Shown here piece after piece: positions 45,418-52,764 of a stretch of 64,000 nt of DNA. Source of the stretch: Skeletonema tropicum (Eukaryota > Bacillariophyta > Thalassiosirophyceae > Thalassiosirales > Thalassiosiraceae); the NCBI GenBank assembly GCA_037178625.1, contig CM074129.1:4153963-4217962 (forward strand), read 5' to 3'. The translations under genes were made by a program, and so were the position numbers. The notes beneath the pieces were generated by a model. The model saw only the letters and a program-made list of their open reading frames with translations. It ran no database searches and was not told the DNA's origin. The first letter of the stretch is position 1, and each line of letters starts with the position of its first letter.

Positions 45418-46764
45418 ATGAATACCTACAAATCAAAGAACGCATGGTTGTTTCACACCAGGTACGCTCGGAACGAACTCACCTCCAAAAGTGCAGCAGC
45501 GCTCAGGGAGATGCCTCGTTTCGGAAGTAAAAGGATCTATGGACTTCGCCCAGATGGAAGCAAGATTGAGGAAGACTTCATTGTGTTCAGGGATAACGCA
45601 CCTAGTACGGAACTTGAACATTACTTGGGCCAAGCCGAATCCTACGTCAACATGGCGGATGAATGTCAATGGGCCCCAGCCACTCGCTTCGCCAACTACG
45701 GGAAGCTTCTCGATGGACCTGCAAAGAACACGTGGAGGAAGCTGATGGATGAGGGACATGACTACTGGGATAACAATAATCAAGCGACCGATCAGGACTT
45801 CGTGGATGCTCTTGGTGCCTATTTCATCATGTGGACAAAACATCCTAACCCCGGTGATGCCTTCGATCAGCACATCCTTCGCATCCAGTACAAACACCAG
45901 AAGGAATTCAACCTACCAGTCAAACCAAGCAACTTCGTGGATCGAATGTCAGAACTTTGGAGATACAGTGAGATGATGCCTCGTATAGGAGCGCAATGTT
46001 CCGATATGCAAAAGACTACTGCTCTGATGCTTGGTCTCCCCGAGGAGGCCAAAGATTTCCTCCAAGATGAGAAGGACGTTGATGTTTATGACCTCCAAGG
46101 TAATGGTAACAACGCCCTTGTATGGACCGACGTAATGGAGTATCTAGAGGCCTGGTGGTCTCGAGATTACGGCAAGGAAGTCCGAAAGAAGTATCAACAG
46201 CAAGAAGAGAAGAAGAGGAAGAGGAAGGATGACGACGATGACGATGAAGCCGATGGAGATGGAGGCCAAGATCGACGTCAACGGAAGAAGAAGAAGAATA
46301 ACCGCAATAAGAGCGGTCGCAATGGCAATGGGAACAACAGTAACAACACCAACAACGGCAAGGAGTTCCACTCCAAGCAATGTTCAATTCATCCTGATCA
46401 CAACCATAAGTGGAAAGACTGTATCTATTGTTTCAATGGGTCTAATTTCAAGAAGGAGCTTGCTGAGAAGTTCTATCAAGACAAAACCAGGACGTCTGCC
46501 CCATATTGGTGGAAGAAAGGTTATGAGCGTCGTTTCAAGAGCAACGAGCAAGAACCCCCGCAACAGCAACATGGATCTTACCTCGTAGCTCCTCAACAAC
46601 CTGCTCAACTACCTCCAGCTCCAGTTCCCCAAGCACCTCCGCAACCAGCTCCAATGTTTGCTACGTCTGCAGCAACAGCTCCGTCAGCACCTGTTCAACA
46701 GCAACTTTATTCCATCCAAGTTAATGCCCAAGGTCAACGAGTCTTCGTCCCTCATCAGGCCTGA
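45418..46764 (+). CDS. gag: Gypsy Gag
   Basis: 448 residues from the ATG at 45418, 51 bp after the LTR, ending at the TGA at 46762. Residues about 60-260 form the retrotransposon Gag helical domain (YGKLLDGPAKNTWRKLM, FVDALGAYFIMWTKHPNPGDAF). A charged coiled region with KKRKRKDDDDDDEADGDGG and a basic patch (RRQRKKKKNNRNKS) follows at about 265-310 and probably binds RNA. A Cys/His cluster at 322-335 (C322, H325, H328, H330, C335, plus C338) resembles the C..H....H....C motif of plant gypsy Gags rather than a classical CCHC knuckle. The last 80 residues are Pro/Gln-rich. Gag packages the element RNA in a particle. Confidence 0.9.
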   Translation: MNTYKSKNAWLFHTRYARNELTSKSAAALREMPRFGSKRIYGLRPDGSKIEEDFIVFRDNAPSTELEHYLGQAESYVNMADECQWAPATRFANYGKLLDGPAKNTWRKLMDEGHDYWDNNNQATDQDFVDALGAYFIMWTKHPNPGDAFDQHILRIQYKHQKEFNLPVKPSNFVDRMSELWRYSEMMPRIGAQCSDMQKTTALMLGLPEEAKDFLQDEKDVDVYDLQGNGNNALVWTDVMEYLEAWWSRDYGKEVRKKYQQQEEKKRKRKDDDDDDEADGDGGQDRRQRKKKKNNRNKSGRNGNGNNSNNTNNGKEFHSKQCSIHPDHNHKWKDCIYCFNGSNFKKELAEKFYQDKTRTSAPYWWKKGYERRFKSNEQEPPQQQHGSYLVAPQQPAQLPPAPVPQAPPQPAPMFATSAATAPSAPVQQQLYSIQVNAQGQRVFVPHQA

Positions 46765-49700
46765 AACGCCGACCCTGTTGGGAATTGCACTACTTTCATC
46801 GATACCTATTCTACGAGCCTTGAAGAAGTAACAGGGTATGCTAATGCCCCAGCTGCTCTTGAGTATCATGTCAACAATGTGACCTCAGAGCCTCCGAGCG
46901 CGATTGATGTTCAACTTCCATGTTGCATCCGCGGGAACAATAATACAGTTCCTGCCGCTCTGCAAGCACAGCCCAGCTTGAATAGTGGAGTCCCGATATG
47001 TAAGGATCCAAGAGCGCAGCCAGCTTCTAGCCCTGCACCAATGCTCGACCGCATCGCATCAGACGCTCAACTTCATGATGATGAGTTCTTGAACGAATTG
47101 TTCAATAGTCACTTTGCGGAGGATGCACTAGCTGCAACCATCAACAACATTCCTTTCACTAATGAAGTAGTCGCTATCGAAGCGCAGAGAGTGGATTGTC
47201 CTGAATATCACGTGCTCGATCCAATCCCAGGCCAATCTAATGCGGAAGCTTGGGATTTCAACATTTTTCCAGATACAGTCGTTGAATCTTACGGCAATGA
47301 ACTAGTCGATTTGGGAGCAGCATTGCAGCTACCAAGCATTTGTGACAAACGAGTCAAGCAATTTGGGGCGATCCTCGAGTCATTTCAGTTCAGTGACCCT
47401 CAGATCACCTTCCAAGTAGATTCAAAAGGCAGAACAGTCCCTATGGCAACTGCATACGCTATGGTCAAGTCAGTCAATGGAGTCGAATCCAATCGCTTCC
47501 TCAAGTGCCTTTTTGACACCGGTGGCAGCGTATCGATGGCTCACCGGAGTGTTTTACCACCCGGAGCAGCCCTTCTTCAACCATCAAAAACAACAATATG
47601 TAATACCATTGCAGGCAACTATGCACCAGTTGGATCCCTCCTCGGTGAAGGAATCAAGTTCCCTGAATTCGATGCCAACCTCACCGTTGACAGTCAAGAG
47701 TTCCTCGTCTTTGACGCCAAGTGTTCGTTTGATTTGATACTTGGTAATGATTTCCTGCGGAAGATAGGTCTAATAGTTGATTACGAAAGACTCGAGCTCG
47801 GGTGGCAGGGCAAGCGCATTCCAATGAACTCCAACTTTACAAAGGAGCGACTAAGTGCAGCAATCGATGGATGCATCATTGAAGATGAAGATGACGATCT
47901 GAACTACCTCGACTCTTTCGCTACGTCAATTGCTGATTCAACCTATGACGAGATAAATGTGGATGAGGTCATCAAAGAGAATTGTCAGCATCTGTCTCCG
48001 ACTCAGCGCCAGGACCTCAGCGAGATGTTACGCAAGCATTACAAGCTCTTCGACGGCAAGCTTCATGTCTACAAAGGAGCCAAGATGGATATTGAATTAC
48101 AACCAGGAGCACAACCAGTTTTTCGGCGGCCTTACCCTACTCCTCGAGTCCATATGGAAACATTCAAGAAGGAGTTGCTGCGTCTCATCGACATAGGTGT
48201 TCTTGAAAGAGTCTCTGGCCCGTCTGCATGGGGACTGCCTTCGTTTATTGTTCCCAAGAAAGATGGCAAAGTTCGTTTCATAGCAGATCTACGTGAGCTC
48301 AATAAGGTCATCAAACCCAAGGATTATACTCTCCCTATCATCCAGGACCTGATCCGAAAGCGTTCGGGATTCCAGTACATGACGAAACTTGATTTGAGCA
48401 TGATGTTCTATTCGTTTGAATTGACGGACAAAGCTAAGGACCTCACCACTATATCAACACCGTTCGGTCTCTTTCGTTGGACGAGAGCTCCTATGGGTCT
48501 CCGCAACTCTCCGGCATTTGCGCAGTCAGTTATTGAGGAAGTTCTTCGAGATTTAGATGACGTTGAAGTTTACATTGATGACATCGCCATATGGTCAGAT
48601 ACTTGGGAAGACCATACACGCACCCTCAACGAAGTGTTCAGGCGCCTTGAAGAGGCAGGGTTTAGTGTTAACCCTTTGAAGTGCGAATTCGGTATTGCAG
48701 AAGGGGACTTCCTTGGTCATTGGGTCTCCAAGGATGGCATTCAACCTTGGCAGAAGAAAGTTCAAGCGGTTCTTGATTTGAAACGGCCTACCAACGCTAG
48801 CGAAGTGCGAACGCTTGTGGGCCTCATCAACTGGTATCGTGACTTCTGGCCTCGACGAAGCCATCTCCTCTCTCCGTTCACTCAACTTATCCGCGGTATT
48901 CAGAAGAAGAAAGCACCGATCGTTTGGACTCCAGAATTAGAGAAAGTTTTTCAGGAAGTGAAGCAAGTTATTGCAAGTGATGCTTTGTGTGCCTACCCCA
49001 ACCACAATGAGCCTTTTGAAGTCTACACGGACAGTTCTGATTATCAACTGGGAGCAGCCATACTTCAAGGCGGGCGCCCTGTTGCGTATTACTCCAAAAG
49101 ACTCTCGGCGGCACAGTCTCGATACACAACGATGGAGAAGGAGCTCCTGGCAATCGTCAGCACTCTCACGGAATATCGTACCATGCTATTTGGAGCAAAG
49201 ATCAAAATCTTCACTGACCATCGCAACCTTACATTCTCTAACTTGAACAGTCAGAGAGTCCTTCGTTGGAGATGTTTCCTCGAATCTTTTCATGCCGAAT
49301 GGTTCTATCATCCAGGCAAGCTTAATGTGCTAGCGGACGCGTACAGTCGACTCCCCAAGTTTGATTTCTCAGGAGCCGAGAAGAGGCAGGATGAACTATC
49401 CCCTACTCCAGTTCAATTCAATCCAGTTCCCCAAGATGTCAATCAAGATGAAGAACCCAGCATCTTTGAAGAACAACTAGCAGAGTTGGCCAGTGATGAC
49501 GAGTTCCCGCTACATCAATTGCAACAGTTCATGAATCTTCCTTCTACCGTCCAGAACCCTTTGCGCTATCAATGGCTTGCGGAAGAGCAGAGCCGCTGTC
49601 CTACCCTTCAGCAGAAGCTCACTACTTCCCCAACGTTCTACCATCGTCGAACGTTTGGTCGCCATGATACGTCGCTGATTTGCTATAGCCCTACTCCTCA

Positions 49701-50775
49701 AGATGAATCGACCTTGAAGATAGTCCTCACAGACAATGCCGTGGATGCCGCGATTGAATACTTCCACCTCCTGTTGAATCATCCAGGAGCAAAGGCAGTT
49801 ACTTATGCACTTTCCAAGTTCTATCATCCCCAATTAGCAGCCCGAATAGCAGCCTTTTCGTGCGATGTTTGTCAGCGCACAAAGATTGGCCAACGCGGCT
49901 ATGGCCATTTCCCTCCACGTCAAGTACAAGATCTCAATCCATGGAAGCAATGTGACGTAGACCTTGTGGGCCCGTGGTATGTCAAAACATCAGGACGACA
50001 CGGTAAAGCCTATGAGTTCTATGCCCTGACGGCAATCGATCGTGCCACTGGTTACCCAGATGCCATCATGATCAAGCGCAAGACTAGCGAAAACGTAGCT
50101 CGCAAGTTCAATGAATTATGGCTCTCAAGATATCCAAGACCCGAAGTTTGCGCTCATGATCAAGGTGGTGAATTTATTGGACCTCAGTTCCAGCGGTTGT
50201 TGCACGATGCTGGTATTGCATCAGCCCCATCGACAGCTCGTAACCCCCAAAGCAATGCGATCATCGAACGCCTGCATCTTACTATGGGAAACTCCATTCG
50301 AGCTCAACTTTCCAATCACAACCCTCGCACCTTGACTGAAGCCGAAGACTTGATGGGAACAATCTTATCTGATACTCTCAGTTCTATCCGTGCAACCCCG
50401 TCGCAATCTACTGGGTATGCCCCAGCAGCACTGGCCTTTGGACGCGATATGATCTTCAACCTTCCAGTTCAATATGATATGAACGAGATCAACCTTCGCC
50501 GCCAACGCCGTGTCGACAAGGATGCCAAACGACTCAACGCCAAGCGGTACCGCTACGATTATCGCGTTGGAGAACAAGTCATGAAGAAGATCTTCGATCC
50601 TGCCAAACTCGATGATCGTTGGAAGGGCCCCTTCACTATCACAAGAATCCATGTCAATGGTAACATCACTATTCAACTCACCCAACATCTACAAGAGCGT
50701 CTCAACATCCGACGCGTCAAGCCCTACAGGCAACCTACACCTCAAGTCTTACAACAAATCGTTGCGCCCTCTTAG
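46765..50775 (+). CDS. pol: Gypsy Pol: protease, RT, RNase H, integrase
   Basis: The frame continues gag directly after its TGA without another stop; the first plausible independent start would be downstream, so readthrough is likely. Numbering from 46879, the aspartic protease has LFDTGG with catalytic Asp 213. Reverse transcriptase shows KLDLSMMFYSFEL and YIDD at 565-568. RNase H begins YTDSSDYQLGAA near 716. Integrase has the HHCC zinc finger (H963 to CDVC at 995-998) and the catalytic triad D1028 (DVDLVGPW), D1094 (HDQGGEF) and E1130 (NAIIERL), with 35 residues between the last two. The C-terminus has RWKGPFTITRI, a GPY/F module. All active-site residues are present, so it appears functional. 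The stop (TAG, 50773) overlaps the purine tract. Confidence 0.95.
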   Translation, partial: NADPVGNCTTFIDTYSTSLEEVTGYANAPAALEYHVNNVTSEPPSAIDVQLPCCIRGNNNTVPAALQAQPSLNSGVPICKDPRAQPASSPAPMLDRIASDAQLHDDEFLNELFNSHFAEDALAATINNIPFTNEVVAIEAQRVDCPEYHVLDPIPGQSNAEAWDFNIFPDTVVESYGNELVDLGAALQLPSICDKRVKQFGAILESFQFSDPQITFQVDSKGRTVPMATAYAMVKSVNGVESNRFLKCLFDTGGSVSMAHRSVLPPGAALLQPSKTTICNTIAGNYAPVGSLLGEGIKFPEFDANLTVDSQEFLVFDAKCSFDLILGNDFLRKIGLIVDYERLELGWQGKRIPMNSNFTKERLSAAIDGCIIEDEDDDLNYLDSFATSIADSTYDEINVDEVIKENCQHLSPTQRQDLSEMLRKHYKLFDGKLHVYKGAKMDIELQPGAQPVFRRPYPTPRVHMETFKKELLRLIDIGVLERVSGPSAWGLPSFIVPKKDGKVRFIADLRELNKVIKPKDYTLPIIQDLIRKRSGFQYMTKLDLSMMFYSFELTDKAKDLTTISTPFGLFRWTRAPMGLRNSPAFAQSVIEEVLRDLDDVEVYIDDIAIWSDTWEDHTRTLNEVFRRLEEAGFSVNPLKCEFGIAEGDFLGHWVSKDGIQPWQKKVQAVLDLKRPTNASEVRTLVGLINWYRDFWPRRSHLLSPFTQLIRGIQKKKAPIVWTPELEKVFQEVKQVIASDALCAYPNHNEPFEVYTDSSDYQLGAAILQGGRPVAYYSKRLSAAQSRYTTMEKELLAIVSTLTEYRTMLFGAKIKIFTDHRNLTFSNLNSQRVLRWRCFLESFHAEWFYHPGKLNVLADAYSRLPKFDFSGAEKRQDELSPTPVQFNPVPQDVNQDEEPSIFEEQLAELASDDEFPLHQLQQFMNLPSTVQNPLRYQWLAEEQSRCPTLQQKLTTSPTFYHRRTFGRHDTSLICYSPTPQDESTLKIVLTDNAVDAAIEYFHLLLNHPGAKAVTYALSKFYHPQLAARIAAFSCDVCQRTKIGQRGYGHFPPRQVQDLNPWKQCDVDLVGPWYVKTSGRHGKAYEFYALTAIDRATGYPDAIMIKRKTSENVARKFNELWLSRYPRPEVCAHDQGGEFIGPQFQRLLHDAGIASAPSTARNPQSNAIIERLHLTMGNSIRAQLSNHNPRTLTEAEDLMGTILSDTLSSIRATPSQSTGYAPAALAFGRDMIFNLPVQYDMNEINLRRQRRVDKDAKRLNAKRYRYDYRVGEQVMKKIFDPAKLDDRWKGPFTITRIHVNGNITIQLTQHLQERLNIRRVKPYRQPTPQVLQQIVAPS

Positions 50776-50786
50776 GAGGGGTAGAA
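50774..50786 (+). other. Polypurine tract of the gypsy element
   Basis: AGGAGGGGTAGAA lies immediately before the 3' LTR, in the position where plus-strand synthesis is primed. Its first two bases overlap the pol stop codon. Confidence 0.75.
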
Positions 50787-51035
50787 TGTCACACCTACGT
50801 AGTGTCGGACATCAATCAAATTCATATTTATGTTATCTGGTTTCTCGTTTCTCAATATGTTTCGGAATGCTTTATCTGGTTTCTCGTTTCTCAATATGTT
50901 TCGGAATCCTCCATCGCCAATGAAAGCAACCGAATCCAAAAACGTTGATCGTTTCCTTTATATTTTAAGTCATAATAATTCTATTCGTTACATCTATTGA
51001 TCAATAATAAGCTCAATTGTTAGCTAGATTGGACA
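50787..51035 (+). repeat. 3' LTR of the gypsy element
   Basis: 249 bp, identical by eye to the 5' LTR. Followed by the target duplication ACGAG. Confidence 0.95.
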
Positions 51036-51306
51036 ACGAGTCTTTTGATAATGTGTCTTATGTTTGTCAGATGTAAATAATAATGAGCCCAATTCCCCTG
51101 CTAGCTTGATCTTATGCTCGACCCTCTTGAGATCCACTCAACAAGTGCGTCCGTCACGCTCGGTTCCAATACACATCACTGGATCATATCGTCCTCGTCT
51201 CTACTTGCTGCTCTCATTGTCCTTCCGCATGCATCTTAGCAAAGAGTTCGAGTGCAGGCAGAGTGCAGGAGTGCTAAGTTAATGTTGAAACTTCCCTCCG
51301 ACAAAA
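51036..51306. other. Presumed promoter/leader of the ankyrin-like gene, split by gypsy
   Basis: 271 bp between the gypsy element and the first ATG of the disrupted gene. No motif recognised. Upstream control DNA would now lie 5.9 kb further away, before 45117. Confidence 0.4.
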
Positions 51307-51335
51307 ATGACACACAAGACCTCGCTTACTGCCTC
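51307..51335 (+). pseudogene. First 29 nt of the ankyrin-like gene, 5' of the copia insertion
   Basis: ATG at 51307 in good context (ACAAAAATGAC) opens MTHKTSLTA and is cut after 29 nt by the copia-like element. Joining to 58075, past the duplicated GCCTC, keeps the frame (TC + T = Ser), giving ...LTASLSDIDID. This defines the element's insertion point within the gene. Confidence 0.7.
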
Positions 51336-51507
51336 CGTTTCGTGTAGCACAGAACGTCTCATTCCCTTAGACGATCACTCACTTCTCACCAATCTTTATC
51401 CTGTTATGTATCCTTACCATGTAATTATATTATTAGTTGATGTTATCGCAGTAGTACTGATTAGTTTGTATATTACGTAATCATTAACGTAGTGTGAGAA
51501 ACGAATC
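51336..51507 (+). repeat. 5' LTR of the copia-like element
   Basis: 172 bp, CGTTTCGTG...GAAACGAATC. Boundaries are set by identity to the 3' LTR and by the GCCTC target duplication. The ends are not TG...CA. Confidence 0.85.
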
Positions 51508-51694
51508 GGTTTATCAGACAGCCATTCTCACGGCTGTATCTACGATGGCAGCGTTCGAAAAGAATAGAATACGGGGAGAAAATGATGACAATATTTATTC
51601 TATTCTCCGACGGGGAGGAACGCGGACATAATAAGTATGAGGAAATGGAACCAGTTCACTGAGGTTATATTTGACTGGGAGGAGAGATAAGAAT

Positions 51695-51932
51695 TTGCCG
51701 AGGAATGCGGGAGGAAAGAAGGAAAGAGATTCGATATCGATATAATGAATTGCCGAGGACGCCGGCATAATAATTGGCCCCAAGAAGGAAAGAGATTCGA
51801 TATCGATATAATGAATTGCCGAGGACGCCGGCATAATAATTGGCCCCCCAGTAAGGACACCTGGGATATCAACAACCATCGCCGAGGAATGCCGGCGATA
51901 AATAAATCGGCCCTGCTGGGGAGGAATGCCCC
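51695..51932 (+). repeat. Leader hairpin array, class 1 (AGGA(A)NGC loops)
   Basis: Includes a 60-bp tandem duplication (about 51720-51840). Hairpins: TGCCG/CGGCA with loop AGGACGC at 51751-51767 and again at 51817-51833; CCCAG/CTGGG with loop TAAGGACAC at 51847-51865; ATCGCCG/CGGCGAT with loop AGGAATGC at 51878-51899; GGGG/CCCC with loop AGGAATG at 51918-51932. A weaker one starts near 51696. Most are followed by ATAA.AATTGGCCC, the same spacer as at 44315-44493. Stems differ completely while the loop is kept. Confidence 0.75.
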
Positions 51933-52028
51933 CGTCTGCATAAAAGGAATTGGCCCAAACTAACTATTGACGGATAGGCACCACTAGAGACGTGGAGCTG
52001 GAAACAGAAATCGAACGTAGAAACATAT

Positions 52029-52402
52029 TAAGAACCCAGATCACCTAGGAGAGGTGCAGAAGGTTAGAAACATATTAGAACCCAGATCACCTAGGAGAGG
52101 TGCAGAAGGTTAGAACCCAGATCACCTAGAAGAGGTGCAGAAGGTTAGAAACATATTAAGAACCCAGATCACCTAGGAGAGGTCTGAGAGGTGCAGAAGG
52201 TTAGAACCCAGATCACCTAGAAGAGGTGCAGAAGGTTAGAAACATATTAAGAACCCAGATCACCTAGGAGAGGTGCAGAAGGTTAGAACCCAGATCACCT
52301 AGAAGAGGTGCAGAAGGTTAGAAACATATTAAGAACCCAGATCACCTAGGAGAGGTGCAGAAGGTTAGAACCCAGATCACCTAGAAGAGGTGCAGAAGGT
52401 TA
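52029..52402 (+). repeat. Leader hairpin array, class 2 (CACCT/AGGTG)
   Basis: Nine tandem copies of a unit reading AACCCAGAT, stem CACCT, loop AGGAG or AGAAG, stem AGGTG, CAGAAGGTT. The outer AACC/GGTT can also pair. Copies alternate between AGGAG and AGAAG loops, with an ACATATTAA spacer before the former, giving a dimeric repeat of about 80 bp. One unit (about 52170-52195) has a short duplicated stem arm. Confidence 0.85.
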
Positions 52403-52447
52403 GAAAAGTTAGAAAATAGATAGGAAATAGAAACCCAGGAAAGAAAT

Positions 52448-52595
52448 ACTGCAAGGAGCCAGTATAGACCCTGCAAGGAGCCAAGGGCGACGGACGGAAA
52501 TTGCTGCAAGGAGCCAGCGATAACACGAGAAATTAGGTACTGCAAGGAGCCAGCAGATAGGGAATATTAAAGAATATCGCTGCAAGGAGCCAGCA
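52448..52595 (+). repeat. Leader hairpin array, class 3 (CAAGGAGC loop)
   Basis: Five copies of CTGCAAGGAGCCA at irregular spacing. The loop CAAGGAGC is constant, while the stem varies: ACTG/CAGT at 52448-52463, TTGCTG/CAGCGA at 52501-52520, GCTG/CAGC at 52579-52594. Flanking sequences between units are unrelated. Confidence 0.75.
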
Positions 52596-52648
52596 GAATC
52601 ACGGAAGGAATAGGGATACCAGAGAGTATTAACGATGTAACAGTCAAT

Positions 52649-52764
52649 GGCAAAGTGCCGACACATTCTTGGAGAGATAAAGGAAAAGTAAACGTAAGTG
52701 GCAAAGTGCCACCGCGTCGTCGTTGGAGATAGAAAAGAAAGAAAAATACCACCAGGAGGTGGGG
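52649..52764 (+). repeat. Leader hairpins, class 4 (short purine loops)
   Basis: GGCA/TGCC with loop AAG at 52649-52659, GTGGCA/TGCCAC with loop AAG at 52698-52712, and CCACC/GGTGG with loop AGGA at 52749-52762. Similar GCCG/CGGC words with AAGTGC loops occur near 52912-52925. Confidence 0.6.

Larger units (their letters stand above)
45118..51035 (+). mobile_element. Intact Ty3/gypsy LTR retrotransposon
   Basis: A 5918 bp element with two 249 bp LTRs (45118-45366, 50787-51035) that read as identical by eye, both TG...CA. It is flanked by the 5-bp target duplication ACGAG (45113-45117 and 51036-51040). Gag and pol are in the same frame, separated by one TGA. The order protease, reverse transcriptase, RNase H, integrase identifies Ty3/gypsy, and the integrase ends with a GPF-type C-terminal motif. 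A purine-rich tract precedes the 3' LTR. Identical LTRs and open frames mean a very recent insertion, probably still able to move. It lies 271 bp before the start codon of the ankyrin-like gene, in the same orientation. Confidence 0.97.

Noticed and set aside
52029..52402. CRISPR-like array
   Set aside because: Repeat units are separated by recurring, not unique, sequences, the context is a eukaryotic retroelement, and no cas gene is present.
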